This document shows, piece after piece, positions 16,125 through 25,731 of a stretch of 40,304 bases of DNA. The notes under the pieces are model-generated. The model was not told where the DNA came from, did not search any database, and saw only the letters and a list, made by a program, of their open reading frames with translations. The stretch spans positions 1 through 40,304 of the forward strand of contig JABSQB010000031.1 of the NCBI GenBank assembly GCA_013214545.1. The letters run 5' to 3'. The translations under genes and the position numbers were made by a program. Position 1 is the first letter of the stretch. Each line of letters starts with the position of its first letter. This DNA comes from Henriciella sp. GTDB lineage: Bacteria > Pseudomonadota > Alphaproteobacteria > Caulobacterales > Hyphomonadaceae.

Positions 16125-17666
16125 ATGGCTGATTCACCTGCGTCCAACTTGCCCGAATTGACAGTCTCCGAGCTTTCATCGGCGCTGAAGCGTACGATCG
16201 AAACGGCCTATGACCATGTCCGCGTCCGCGGCGAGCTTGGCCGGGTCACGATTGCTCGCTCAGGTCACATGTATGCCGACCTGAAAGACGATAAGGCGGT
16301 GCTCAATACGATCATGTGGAAAGGCCAGGTTTCGCGCCTGCCCTTCCGACCCGAAGAAGGCCTGGAAGTGATCGCCACTGGCCGGATGTCGACTTATCCT
16401 GGCCGCTCCAACTATCAGCTGATCGCCGACAGCCTGCGCCCGGCCGGGGTTGGCGCGCTCATGGCCTTGCTCGAAGAGCGCAAGAAGAAGTTCGCCGCTG
16501 AAGGCCTGTTTGATGAGCGGCACAAGAAACCGCTGCCTTTCTTGCCGGCTACGGTTGGCGTTGTCACTTCGCCGACCGGCGCTGTGATACGAGACATCCT
16601 GCACCGCATTCGCGACCGATTTCCCGTCCGGGTCATCCTCTGGCCTGCGCTCGTTCAGGGCGACACGGCAGCCCCCCAAATCACCGCCGCCATTCGCGGC
16701 TTCAATGCGATGGCTGGCGAAGACCGTCCTGACGTCCTGATCGTTGGCCGCGGCGGAGGATCGATCGAGGATCTCTGGCCATTCAATGAAGAAGACGTCG
16801 TCCGCGCCGCATTTGAGAGTGAGATTCCGCTGATCTCTGCGGTTGGGCATGAAACAGATACGACCCTGATCGACTATGTCTCTGACGCCCGCGCGCCGAC
16901 CCCGACCGGCGCCGCCGAGATCGCCGTCCCCGTCCGGTCTGAATTGCAGTTACAAATCGGCGAGCTTCAGCAGCGCCTGATGCGCGCGCTGGTCCGCTAT
17001 ATTCGACGCGGCAGCGAACGGCTCGAGGCCACCCGCCTGCCGCGCGGCGATCGCCTGCTCGAAGCCAAACGGCAGCGCTATGACGCCATCTCTGATCGCC
17101 TACCTTTGGCCGTGCGCGGCCTGGTCGGGCGACAACGCTCGCGCCTTGATGCGGTCAGTGCAGGCCTGATCAGCCCGAAACAAGTCGTCGCGGCCAAACG
17201 CGCGCAGCTGGAAAACCTCTCCGCGCGCCTCGGCGCCGGGCTGTCGCGCGCGGCGTCACAGAAACGGATCGCGTTTGCTCGCACCGCTTCGCGATTGCGG
17301 CCTGAGCCGCTGATCGCAGACACCAAGCGCGCCCGCGCAGCGTTGATCGATACCGCCGGGCGCGCCCGTCCGGCGCTGTCGCGGGTGCTCGACCAGAGAC
17401 GCAATGCACTCGCCTCTCAAGGGAAACTCCTGGAGACGCTCTCCTATCAGGCGACCCTCGGCCGCGGCTACGCCATCGTGCGCGATGCAGACGGCAAGGT
17501 GCTGCGTTCTGCCAAAGCCGTTTCAGCCTCCAGCACAGTCGACGTTACGCTCACGGATGGAACGGTCGAACTATCGCCGACCGGCCCAGCAAACACTGGC
17601 GGTGCGGCGAAACCAAAGCCGAAAAAGGCAAAATCCAAGCCCTCTGATCAAGGCAGCCTGTTCTAG
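16125..17666 (+). CDS. xseA: exodeoxyribonuclease VII large subunit
   Basis: 513-residue XseA. An N-terminal OB-fold (VRVRGELGRVTIARSGHMYADLKDD) is followed by the catalytic domain with V-G-R-G-G-G-S-I-E-D-L-W and AVGHETDTTLIDYVSDARAPTPTGAAE. A long Arg/Ala-rich coiled-coil region (about 270-440) and a C-terminal GRGYAIV segment complete it. The last 25 residues are Lys/Pro-rich. With XseB it degrades single-stranded DNA; xseB is not in this window. The ribosome site is weak (AGGCTTGGG). Confidence 0.96.
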   Translation: MADSPASNLPELTVSELSSALKRTIETAYDHVRVRGELGRVTIARSGHMYADLKDDKAVLNTIMWKGQVSRLPFRPEEGLEVIATGRMSTYPGRSNYQLIADSLRPAGVGALMALLEERKKKFAAEGLFDERHKKPLPFLPATVGVVTSPTGAVIRDILHRIRDRFPVRVILWPALVQGDTAAPQITAAIRGFNAMAGEDRPDVLIVGRGGGSIEDLWPFNEEDVVRAAFESEIPLISAVGHETDTTLIDYVSDARAPTPTGAAEIAVPVRSELQLQIGELQQRLMRALVRYIRRGSERLEATRLPRGDRLLEAKRQRYDAISDRLPLAVRGLVGRQRSRLDAVSAGLISPKQVVAAKRAQLENLSARLGAGLSRAASQKRIAFARTASRLRPEPLIADTKRARAALIDTAGRARPALSRVLDQRRNALASQGKLLETLSYQATLGRGYAIVRDADGKVLRSAKAVSASSTVDVTLTDGTVELSPTGPANTGGAAKPKPKKAKSKPSDQGSLF

Positions 17667-17905
17667 TTTACCGCCGCCATTGGCGAGCCCCGTTCTTACA
17701 AGCGATGTCACACACGCGGCCAAAATTGCCGCGCGACAAATCAAGGGCTAATAATTCAGTGAAAAATGAACTATATGTTTATCCGTTCACCCAAAATCCC
17801 GGTCAGATTTTTCGGGATGGAAACCTCTGACCGCTATTAGGGTTAACACCGAATTCCAAAAGGCCACACGCACGCAAGTGCAATTATAATAGAAGCTTCC
17901 TCCCG
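17667..17905. promoter_or_regulatory. 239-nt intergenic region upstream of the RND efflux genes
   Basis: No gene is visible. It contains a GC hairpin (CGCGGC 17715-17720 / GCCGCG 17728-17733) lacking a T-tract, and an inverted repeat ATCCCG (17796-17801) / CGGGAT (17813-17818) with an 11-nt spacer. A TATAAT hexamer lies at 17885-17890, 15 nt before the adaptor ATG, without a good -35 at the expected distance. The second repeat is a candidate operator for the efflux operon. No local regulator gene is present. Confidence 0.35.
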
Positions 17906-18994
17906 ATGCCGTCCATGCCCAATTCCGTCCGCATAGCAGGGTTCATCCTGTTGGCGTTGTTAATCTACTTTGTCGGGAGCGCCCTGTTCCGCGCGCCGGC
18001 TGAAGAAACGACCGTTTCAGACACTGCCTCTACGGCGCCGATGGCGCGCGCTGTGCCGCAAGTGATCGTATCGCCTGCGCAGACCAGACCGCACACGATC
18101 TTTGCGACCCTCAAAGGCAGCACCGAGCCTGATCGTGAAGTCACTGTGCGCGCTGAGACCATGGGTACCGTCATCAATGCGTCGGTCGCGGAAGGACAAG
18201 CGGTCACGCGTGGCACGCTCCTGTGCGGCCTCGATGTCGAAAGCCGCGCCGCGCGAATTGCGGAAGCAGAAGCTGGCGTTGCCTCAGCAAAACTGGATTA
18301 TGAAGCGGCCCAGCAGTTGGAAGAAAAAGGCTGGACGACGTCTAACAATGCTGCTGCTGCCAAGGCCGTCCTCGACCGCGCTGAAGCAAGCCTCGCCGCC
18401 GCGCGTATCGAACTGAACAAGACGCGAGTGACCGCGCCATTTAACGGCGTGTTCGAAGCCCGCATGGCCGAACGCGGCGACTTCCTGTCTGTCGGTGCGC
18501 CTTGTGGCCGCCTGGTCGATCTTGATCCCATCGTCATCGCCGTCGACGCGACAGAGAATGAGCGCAACGCGATTGATCCAGCGACCCCGGTTGCTGTCGA
18601 GCTCGCCACTGGATTACGCGCTGAAGGTACAGTCCGCTTTATTGCTCGCAAAGCAAATGAGCAGACTCGAACCTTCCGGGTTGAGATTGAACTGCCAAAT
18701 CCTGACAATCTGATTGCTGCAGGTTTGACGGCGACGGTGAAAGTCGGGCTTGGCGAAGCCGCGGCTGTTCTGATGACGCCCGCCTCCCTCGTTCTGCATG
18801 ATGATGGCCGCGTCGGGGTGCGTTATGTCGATGCCGAAGAGCTGGTTCAGTTTGCCGAGGTTACGGTCGTCGATGACGCCCCGGATGGCATCTGGGTGAC
18901 CGGTATCCCGGATGGCGCGAACCTTCTGGCGGCTGGCCAGGACTTCCTGCGTGAAGGCGTTAAGGTCAGCCCGCAGAAAAGTCAGGAGCGCTAG
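17906..18994 (+). CDS. RND efflux periplasmic adaptor subunit
   Basis: 362-residue membrane fusion protein. An N-terminal membrane anchor (IAGFILLALLIYFVGSALF) is followed by a lipoyl/barrel-sandwich half (STEPDREVTVRAETMGTV), an Ala-rich alpha-hairpin (about 105-165), the second lipoyl half (KTRVTAPFNGVFEAR) and a beta-barrel domain. It links the inner-membrane permease to an outer-membrane channel. The permease gene begins 3 nt after its stop. No TolC-type gene is nearby, so an unlinked channel is presumably used. An alternative start at the second ATG (17915) is possible. Confidence 0.92.
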   Translation: MPSMPNSVRIAGFILLALLIYFVGSALFRAPAEETTVSDTASTAPMARAVPQVIVSPAQTRPHTIFATLKGSTEPDREVTVRAETMGTVINASVAEGQAVTRGTLLCGLDVESRAARIAEAEAGVASAKLDYEAAQQLEEKGWTTSNNAAAAKAVLDRAEASLAAARIELNKTRVTAPFNGVFEARMAERGDFLSVGAPCGRLVDLDPIVIAVDATENERNAIDPATPVAVELATGLRAEGTVRFIARKANEQTRTFRVEIELPNPDNLIAAGLTATVKVGLGEAAAVLMTPASLVLHDDGRVGVRYVDAEELVQFAEVTVVDDAPDGIWVTGIPDGANLLAAGQDFLREGVKVSPQKSQER

Positions 18995-18997
18995 GTC

Positions 18998-21900
18998 ATG
19001 AACGCTCTTATCGATGGTGCAATTGATCGCGCTCGGATGGTGCTGGCGATTTTGATCGTCGCCCTGATTGCCGGGGCGATGACTTATATCAACCTGCCGA
19101 AAGAAGCTGACCCGGATGTGCCGATCCCGTTTGTTGGGGTGACCATCCCACTCGAAGGCGTGTCGCCGGAAGACGCCGAGCGCCTGCTCGTCCGTCCGGT
19201 TGAGACGGAGCTGCAGAGCATTGAAGGGGTCAAGCAAATCGACTCGTTCGCGCTGGAAGGCGCCGGCCAAATCATTATCGAGTTCGACGTCTCGTTCGAT
19301 CAGGACCAGGCCGTGCTCGACGTGCAGGAGAAAGTCGACCTCGCCCAGCGCGAGTTCCCTGACGAAGCGCGCGAGCCGATCATTACCGAGATCAACGCCT
19401 CACTGTTTCCGATCCTGAACATCAACTTGTACGGCGACGCGCCGGAACGCGGCCTCTACAAGATTGGTCAGGAATTGCAGGAAGAGCTGGACGGTCTGGA
19501 AGGCGTGCTTGAGGCGCGCCTGCAAGGCGACCGTGAAGAAGTGCTCGAAATCGTCGTCGATCCGGCCAAGCTGGAAGCCTACAACCTGTCCTATCAGGAG
19601 ATCTTTGCTGCCGTCGCCAACAATAATCGACTGGTACCTGCCGGTCGCATCGACATGGGCGAAGGCCGCTTCCCGGTCAAAGTCCCTGGCCTGATCAAGA
19701 CCGCGCAGGATGCTTTCGACCTGCCGGTCAAGTCGCAAGGCGATTCCGCGATCACGCTGGCTGATGTCTCTACTGTCAGACGGACCTTCAAGGACCGTGA
19801 GCAATACGCCAAGTTTAATGGCCAGCCCGCCGTTTCTCTGCAGATCGTCAAACGCACCGGCGCGAACATTCTCGACACGGTGGCCGAGGTTCAGGAAGTG
19901 GTCGAAAAGCACCAAGCTCGCTGGCCAGACACGATCAATGTGGCGCTGACCTCTGACATGTCGGAGATGATTGATAGTCAGCTCGGCCAGCTGCAATCCT
20001 CGATCGCTGTTGCGGTGGTCCTGGTGATGATCATTGTTGTTGCAGCACTGGGGCTTCGCTCTGCCGCAATGGTCGGCCTCGCTATTCCCGGCTCGTTCGT
20101 TATGGCCTTCCTGATGCTCGGCATGTTTGGCTACACGATCAATATGATGGTGATGTTCGGCATGGTCATCGCGGTCGGCATTCTGGTCGATGGCGCGATC
20201 GTGGTGGTCGAATATGCCGACCGCAAGATGGCCGAAGGGCTGGATCGCAAGCAAGCCTACGCGATGGCGGCGAAACGCATGTTCTGGCCGATTGTTGCTT
20301 CTTCGGCGACGACGCTCGCCGCCTTCTTCCCGTTCCTGTTCTGGGACAGCCTGGTTGGCAAGTTCATGTCCTACCTGCCGATTACGCTGATTTTCGTGCT
20401 TGTTGCGTCTTTGATCATGGCGCTGATCTTCCTGCCAGTCCTGGGCTCTGTCCTCGGCGGTCGCGGGACCAAGGAAAGCAATAACGGTCTGGTCGAAGTG
20501 TCTGGCGTCGGCGGTGATCCGCTCGAAGCGCCAGGCTGGTTCGGAAAATATGCCCGCGCAACCAACGCGCTGATCCAGCGTCCGATCCTGGTCACAGCCG
20601 GGGCCGTTGCGGTCATCTTTGCGATCTTCACCTGGTTTGGATCCACCGATCACAAGTCAGAGCTATTCCTGGATGTCGAACCTGAACAGCTCTACGTGTT
20701 TGTTCAGGCGCAAGGCAACATGTCCGCCGATGAGGAATATGAGATCGTCGATCGCGTCGTTGACCGCTTGCTGCCGCTGGATGGCATTGAGTCGATGGCC
20801 TCAACCTCAGGCAGCGAAGGCTCAGGCTCGTTCAACTTTGATGGCGTCGCCTCACCGCCGCAGGACACGATTGGTCGTATTCTGATCAATCTGAAAGATC
20901 GCGAGACCGGCTATGATGGCCGCGTCACCGAACAAAATATCCGCGCCGCCCTGGTTGGTGTGCCGGGCGTGCGCACCGAAGTGCAAAAGCTCGAGCAAGG
21001 CCCGCCGGTCGGCAAGGACGTCCAGATTGCCGTGCGCTCCAATGATGGCGCCGCCTTGCTCGAAGTCGCCGCTCAGGTCCGCGGGTTCGTCGACAGCATG
21101 GACGGCCTGCGCGAGATTGAGGACTCCCGTCCCCTGCCCGGCATTGAGTACCAGCTCGAAGTTGACCGCACACAGGCCGGCAAGTTCGGCGTCGATGTCA
21201 GCCAGGTTGGCGCGGCGGTTCAGCTCGTAACGAACGGCATTCTGGTCGGCCGCTATCGGCCCGATGATGCGCTCGACGAAATTGATATCCGTGTCCGCCT
21301 GCCAGAAAGCGAACGCAGCGTTCAGGCCCTCGACCGGCTCCGTATCGCAACGCCGGGTGGCCAGGTGCCGCTGTCGCAATTTGTGACCCGCGTTCCGGCG
21401 CAGAAAGTGACCAAGATCGAACGCCGCGATGGCAAGCGGGTCATTCAGATCCGGGCGAACGCTGTCGTACAGGGCGAAGGCGCCGCAAAAGTCGCTGAGA
21501 TCAAGGAATGGCTGGCAACCGCCAATCTGAACCCGGCCGTCGACGTTCAGTTCGAAGGCGCTGATGAGGATGCCGCTGAAGCTGCGGCCTTTTTCCAGAT
21601 CGCAGCGCTGTCAGCTCTGTTCCTGATGGGCATTATCCTGCTTTGGGAATTCAACAATTTCTATCATGTGGTGCTGACGCTCTCAGCGGTCGTGCTCTCT
21701 ACCGCGGGCGTCCTGATCGGCATTCAGCTGATCCTGCCATACATTTCGACCCTGATGATCGGGACCGGGATTGTCGCGCTGGCGGGGATCGTGGTGAACA
21801 ATAATATCGTGCTGATCGATACCTATCAGCGCCTTAAACGCGATGGCCGGACCAGCGAAGAAGCGTCGATCGCTGCCGCGGCCCAGCGTATCCGCCCGAT

Positions 21901-22231
21901 CCTGCTGACCACGCTGACGACCATTTGCGGCCTGCTACCTATGGTGTTCATGATGAATGTCAGTTTCATCCGAGGCGAAATCTCGTTTGGCGGCGTCACC
22001 GCAGAATGGTGGGTGCCCCTGGCAACCGCCGTGGTGTTCGGACTCGGCTTCTCGACCATGCTGACTTTGATCGTGACGCCTGTCTGGCTCGCTGCACCTG
22101 CCAAGCTTGGCCGCTGGCGTGATAGCATGATCAATCGCCTTCTGGGCCGCGAGGTACAACCCGAACTGGACCCGGTTGAAGACAAAGGCTGGGCAACGCC
22201 AGAGCCGGATATCCGCCCGGCTGCCGAGTAA
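18998..22231 (+). CDS. RND efflux transporter permease subunit (AcrB-like)
   Basis: 1077-residue inner-membrane RND pump, full length for the HAE-1-like group. TM1 is at about residues 14-34, the first large periplasmic domain follows, then the TM2-6 block (about 330-480), the second periplasmic domain and the TM8-12 block. AcrB's proton-relay D407-D408 pair reads V-D398-G399 here, and the AcrB K940 region reads NNNIVLIDTYQR, so the classical relay is only partly kept. CAGGAG lies before the ATG. The substrate range cannot be read. It converges on fabY with a 15-nt gap and no visible terminator. Confidence 0.94.
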   Translation: MNALIDGAIDRARMVLAILIVALIAGAMTYINLPKEADPDVPIPFVGVTIPLEGVSPEDAERLLVRPVETELQSIEGVKQIDSFALEGAGQIIIEFDVSFDQDQAVLDVQEKVDLAQREFPDEAREPIITEINASLFPILNINLYGDAPERGLYKIGQELQEELDGLEGVLEARLQGDREEVLEIVVDPAKLEAYNLSYQEIFAAVANNNRLVPAGRIDMGEGRFPVKVPGLIKTAQDAFDLPVKSQGDSAITLADVSTVRRTFKDREQYAKFNGQPAVSLQIVKRTGANILDTVAEVQEVVEKHQARWPDTINVALTSDMSEMIDSQLGQLQSSIAVAVVLVMIIVVAALGLRSAAMVGLAIPGSFVMAFLMLGMFGYTINMMVMFGMVIAVGILVDGAIVVVEYADRKMAEGLDRKQAYAMAAKRMFWPIVASSATTLAAFFPFLFWDSLVGKFMSYLPITLIFVLVASLIMALIFLPVLGSVLGGRGTKESNNGLVEVSGVGGDPLEAPGWFGKYARATNALIQRPILVTAGAVAVIFAIFTWFGSTDHKSELFLDVEPEQLYVFVQAQGNMSADEEYEIVDRVVDRLLPLDGIESMASTSGSEGSGSFNFDGVASPPQDTIGRILINLKDRETGYDGRVTEQNIRAALVGVPGVRTEVQKLEQGPPVGKDVQIAVRSNDGAALLEVAAQVRGFVDSMDGLREIEDSRPLPGIEYQLEVDRTQAGKFGVDVSQVGAAVQLVTNGILVGRYRPDDALDEIDIRVRLPESERSVQALDRLRIATPGGQVPLSQFVTRVPAQKVTKIERRDGKRVIQIRANAVVQGEGAAKVAEIKEWLATANLNPAVDVQFEGADEDAAEAAAFFQIAALSALFLMGIILLWEFNNFYHVVLTLSAVVLSTAGVLIGIQLILPYISTLMIGTGIVALAGIVVNNNIVLIDTYQRLKRDGRTSEEASIAAAAQRIRPILLTTLTTICGLLPMVFMMNVSFIRGEISFGGVTAEWWVPLATAVVFGLGFSTMLTLIVTPVWLAAPAKLGRWRDSMINRLLGREVQPELDPVEDKGWATPEPDIRPAAE

Positions 22232-22246
22232 GGCGCAGTCCGTTCT

Positions 22247-24172
22247 TCAGGTCATGTCTGAATAAGGCGTCTCGGTCGGCAGCGAGATCGGGTTCGTCGA
22301 TCCCTTTATCGAGATAGCCCGGTCGGTCATCAGAACGTCTGCGTCCGATATCACCTCTTCGCCGAAGCGATAGATCGGGGCGTACTCACCGCGATCGGCA
22401 TCGTCGAGATAGGCTTGCGACTTGGCCAGTACAGGCTCCCGGCGCTTGGCATAGGCCTCAAACGCGTCTTTGCCGTGCCGCCGTTCAAGCATCGCCTCGG
22501 TCCGCGTCGGCGACAGGACCACAGCAGAGGCATTGTTGCCGCCAAACCCTTTCGAATTGAGAATGGCGACTTCAAGATCCTCCGGCGCCCGCTCCTGATG
22601 CGCCGGGCCGAGGCTCAGGCGATCGGAGAACACATCGTCAGCGACGGAGTCCAAGGTCGAAATCCCGGGCAGAACGCCATATTCAAAGCAACCAAGCGCG
22701 GTGGCGAGCTGGTCGCCGCTGGCTGGCGCGATGGTGTGGCCGAGGAAGGCTTTCACCGCAACCAGCGGCCAGTCCTTGATCCCGAACGTTGCAGCGACCT
22801 GATCGAAGATCTGGGATTCCGTCACCCGGTTCTGCGGTGTGCTGGAGCCATGCGCCATGATGAAACTATGGTCTTGAACCGTCTCTCTTCCGGCAACCGC
22901 GGAGGCCGCCGCAACGGCCTTGGCCATGCTGATATGATTGCCTGGTCCCGGCGCGGTAATCGACTTCTTGGTGCCATCTGCATCAACGAAAACATCGGTG
23001 ATTGACCCCAGGCATGGCGCCCCAAGCTCCAGCGCCAGCGCGTCATCCATCAGAATGAAATACTGGCTCGCCTCGCCGATCGTGAAGCCGCAATTGTTGC
23101 CGAATGGACGACTCGCACGGCGATAATCGATCTCGCCGTCGCCGTAGATCTTGGTCATGTTATCGTCGGTGGCAAGCGCCCCCATGGTGCCGAAACCGTC
23201 CATGATTTCCGGCACCACGGGCGCTTCACTATTTCCGACCATGGCGACGCGCACTTTGCCCGCCTGAATGTCGGCCACCGCATGACGCAGGTTTGAGAGG
23301 AACGTCGCGCAGGCGGCCACGGCGCTGCTGGCAATGCCAACATTCGACAGCACATAGGCATTGATAAAATCTGTCGGCATCGAATTGATGCCCATGACCA
23401 GAGACTTCGCGGTCACACGCTGCCCCATCATCCGGGCCTGATGCATGCCGCCATAGCCTTCACGGTCCATCTGGCCGAAGCCGCTGCTGGAATAGACGCC
23501 AACCTCATCCGGTTCGATACAGGCGAGCACATCGTCCCAATCAATGCCGAGCGACCGCAGCGCGTCCGTGGCGCCAAACAAAGCCATTTGCAGGCCTCGC
23601 GGTTGGAAGCGGGAATTGTACAATCCAGCAAGTTCAAATCCGCGCGGCAACTGGCCAGCCGCCTTTACCGGAAACTCACGTACATTCGACAGGAAGACGT
23701 TCAGGTCGCCTTTGATCGTCACCTGTACGCGCGTGTCATCATGCGGTGCGATGGACCAGCTCTCGGGCACAGGGTCAGGGATCGCAGATTTGTCTGCGAT
23801 CAGCCGAATGGTTTCCTCGCCATCCTCGGCCAAAGGCGAGAGCGCCGCGCTCGACTGCCAATACAGCGCATCGACATCAAACCGTTCCGGTTCCACCCGC
23901 CGAACCAGTGTGCCGTCCATGACCGCAGTTGTGTAGCGCTCGGCGACTTGCTCGGCGCTTAGGGATTGCTCCGCGCCATCTTCGCCTGTTTCGAGAAAAC
24001 CCTGTCCCTCGTCAGCTTTGACCAGGCCCATCATCACCGCGAGGCTGACAATGGTCTCAAGCGCGGTTTCTTCCGGCAAGGCATCGATGACCATTCGGCG
24101 ATAAGCCTGGTGTCCCGAGGTGCGACCGGCAGCGTTGACGCCGCCCATGCTGACAATGACTGGTAAGCGCAT
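22247..24172 (-). CDS. fabY: beta-ketoacyl-ACP synthase FabY
   Basis: 641-residue ketosynthase. The N-terminus (RLPVIVSMGGVNAAGR followed by YRRMVIDALP) and segments such as RASRPFGNNCGF and SKGFGGNNA match what I know of Pseudomonas FabY (about 634 aa), which condenses acetyl-CoA with malonyl-ACP to initiate fatty acid synthesis. The active-site Cys288 is in AACATF. The catalytic histidines are in HGSSTPQN and KAFLGHTIAPASG. The frame extends to a TTG at 24223, but ATG 24172 matches the family N-terminus and leaves the inverted repeats upstream outside the coding region. It is divergent from selA. Confidence 0.87.
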   Translation of the reverse strand: MRLPVIVSMGGVNAAGRTSGHQAYRRMVIDALPEETALETIVSLAVMMGLVKADEGQGFLETGEDGAEQSLSAEQVAERYTTAVMDGTLVRRVEPERFDVDALYWQSSAALSPLAEDGEETIRLIADKSAIPDPVPESWSIAPHDDTRVQVTIKGDLNVFLSNVREFPVKAAGQLPRGFELAGLYNSRFQPRGLQMALFGATDALRSLGIDWDDVLACIEPDEVGVYSSSGFGQMDREGYGGMHQARMMGQRVTAKSLVMGINSMPTDFINAYVLSNVGIASSAVAACATFLSNLRHAVADIQAGKVRVAMVGNSEAPVVPEIMDGFGTMGALATDDNMTKIYGDGEIDYRRASRPFGNNCGFTIGEASQYFILMDDALALELGAPCLGSITDVFVDADGTKKSITAPGPGNHISMAKAVAAASAVAGRETVQDHSFIMAHGSSTPQNRVTESQIFDQVAATFGIKDWPLVAVKAFLGHTIAPASGDQLATALGCFEYGVLPGISTLDSVADDVFSDRLSLGPAHQERAPEDLEVAILNSKGFGGNNASAVVLSPTRTEAMLERRHGKDAFEAYAKRREPVLAKSQAYLDDADRGEYAPIYRFGEEVISDADVLMTDRAISIKGSTNPISLPTETPYSDMT

Positions 24173-24202
24173 AGAAAAGTCCGTCCGGGTTTGTCTTCGA
24201 TA

Positions 24203-24232
24203 TGTCCGCATTCGTTCGGACAAAAGCGGACA
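24203..24232. promoter_or_regulatory. repeated TGTCCG/CGGACA inverted sites between fabY and selA
   Basis: TGTCCG at 24203-24208 is mirrored by CGGACA at 24217-24222 (8-nt spacer), and TGTCCGC (24203-24209) again by GCGGACA at 24226-24232. The cluster lies about 31-60 nt before the fabY start and about 108 nt before selA. The symmetry looks like an operator for a dimeric repressor, most likely controlling fabY. The cognate regulator is unknown. Confidence 0.45.
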
Positions 24233-24339
24233 CTAGAAGCTATTCGAGATCGGGCTCAACACCTAATTTTGATAGATTGCACTCCTGCCCCAGCGGGACA
24301 CCTGCTTGCGCGAGCGTCTCAGTTCGGAAACAATAACGT

Positions 24340-25731
24340 ATGCAAGATCAGCTCAGACGCCTTCCTCAGGTCCAGACGCTGCTGGAAACGCCCGAAGCGG
24401 CAACGCTGATCGCGTTGCACGGCCGCGCCGATGTGACTGAGGCAATTCGCGCTAAGCTCGAGGTCACGCGCGCCAAGATACGCGCCGCAGCGGGGGCGAC
24501 CTTGCAGCCCGTCACAGCGCAATCCCTGTTCCAGGAAATCGGGTCTGAACTCGCTGCCGCCAATGCCCAGACCTTGAAACGCGCGGTCAATGCGACCGGC
24601 GTGATCATTCACACCAATCTCGGCCGCGCGCGCCTCGCCCCGGAAGCGATACAGGCGATGCAAGAGGTTGCCGCGAATTATGCCTCGCTGGAACTCGATC
24701 TCAGCGACGGCAAGCGCGGCTCGCGCCACGCGCATGTCGAGGCACTTATTTGCCAGCTCACCGGCGCGGAAGCGGCGATGGTCGTCAATAATTGCGCTGC
24801 TGCGATCCTCACCTGCCTGAGCGCACTCGGCGCTGGCCGAGATGTGATCGCGTCGCGCGGGGAATTGGTCGAAATTGGCGGCTCGTTCCGGATGCCGGAT
24901 GTGATCACGCAAAGCGGCGCGCGGCTGAAAGAAGTCGGCACGACTAACAAGACGCATCTGCGCGACTATCAATCCGCCATTGATGAAGACACTGCGCTGC
25001 TCCTGAAAAGCCATACCAGTAATTACAGCATTGTCGGCTTCACCTCTGTCCCAACGCGCCAGGAGCTGTCGCGACTGGCACGAGAGACAGGCACCATTTT
25101 GGTCGAGGATTTGGGTAGCGGCGTGCTGATCGATCTGTCTCAGCACGGCCTGAACCAGGAACCGGTGGTGGGCGACGTTCTGAAAGCTGGCGTCGATCTG
25201 GTGACGTTTTCTGGCGACAAGCTCCTTGGTGGTCCGCAGGCCGGGGTTATTGCCGGCCGCCGCGCGCTGGTCGAGACGATCAAGAAGCACCCGATCGCGC
25301 GGGCTGTGCGCATCGACAAGCTCTCACTCGCCGCCTTGCGCGCGACGCTGGAACTGTACCGCCCGCCGCATGATCCGATGGCGCGCATTCCGGTGCTGAA
25401 CATGCTGGCCGAGCCGATCCAGCAGGTCGAAGCGCGGGCGCACAAGCTGCTGTCAGTGCTGGGTGCGCATGGCGTCCTTAAGTCGGATCTCATAGAGACC
25501 ACGGCACGGGCAGGCGCTGGGTCGCTGCCCAATCAGGACCTGCCGAGCTTCGCGGTCGCGCTGACCAGCCCGGCGCAATCCGTCGAACAGCTGGCGTCTG
25601 CCTTGCGCGATGCGGAGACACCGGTGATTGGCCGCATCTCGAAGGACCAGCTGCTGCTCGATATGCGCACGGTGAGCGAGGATGAAGTCGCGCTGATCGC
25701 TGACGTCTGCCAATCCATTCTGCCTGAATGA
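24340..25731 (+). CDS. selA: L-seryl-tRNA(Sec) selenium transferase
   Basis: 463-residue PLP enzyme that converts Ser-tRNA-Sec to Sec-tRNA-Sec with selenophosphate. The PLP-binding lysine is K294 in S-G-D-K-L-L-G-G-P-Q-A-G, matching K295 of E. coli SelA. The N-terminal segment (LRRLPQVQTLLETPEA) is also typical. It opens a plus-strand selenocysteine cassette, and its TGA overlaps the selB ATG. The ribosome site is modest (GGAA). The 167-nt divergent region shared with fabY should hold the cassette promoter; TTGATAGATT near 24272 is only a weak -10 candidate. Confidence 0.96.
   Translation: MQDQLRRLPQVQTLLETPEAATLIALHGRADVTEAIRAKLEVTRAKIRAAAGATLQPVTAQSLFQEIGSELAAANAQTLKRAVNATGVIIHTNLGRARLAPEAIQAMQEVAANYASLELDLSDGKRGSRHAHVEALICQLTGAEAAMVVNNCAAAILTCLSALGAGRDVIASRGELVEIGGSFRMPDVITQSGARLKEVGTTNKTHLRDYQSAIDEDTALLLKSHTSNYSIVGFTSVPTRQELSRLARETGTILVEDLGSGVLIDLSQHGLNQEPVVGDVLKAGVDLVTFSGDKLLGGPQAGVIAGRRALVETIKKHPIARAVRIDKLSLAALRATLELYRPPHDPMARIPVLNMLAEPIQQVEARAHKLLSVLGAHGVLKSDLIETTARAGAGSLPNQDLPSFAVALTSPAQSVEQLASALRDAETPVIGRISKDQLLLDMRTVSEDEVALIADVCQSILPE

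Noticed and set aside
14986-16161. 391-codon plus-strand frame antisense to purD
   Set aside because: It is a shadow frame; purD on the minus strand is intact and conserved.
19400-20653. 417-codon minus-strand frame inside the RND permease gene
   Set aside because: Its His/Asp/Arg-rich composition is typical of an antisense shadow of a membrane-protein gene, and the plus-strand gene is unmistakable.
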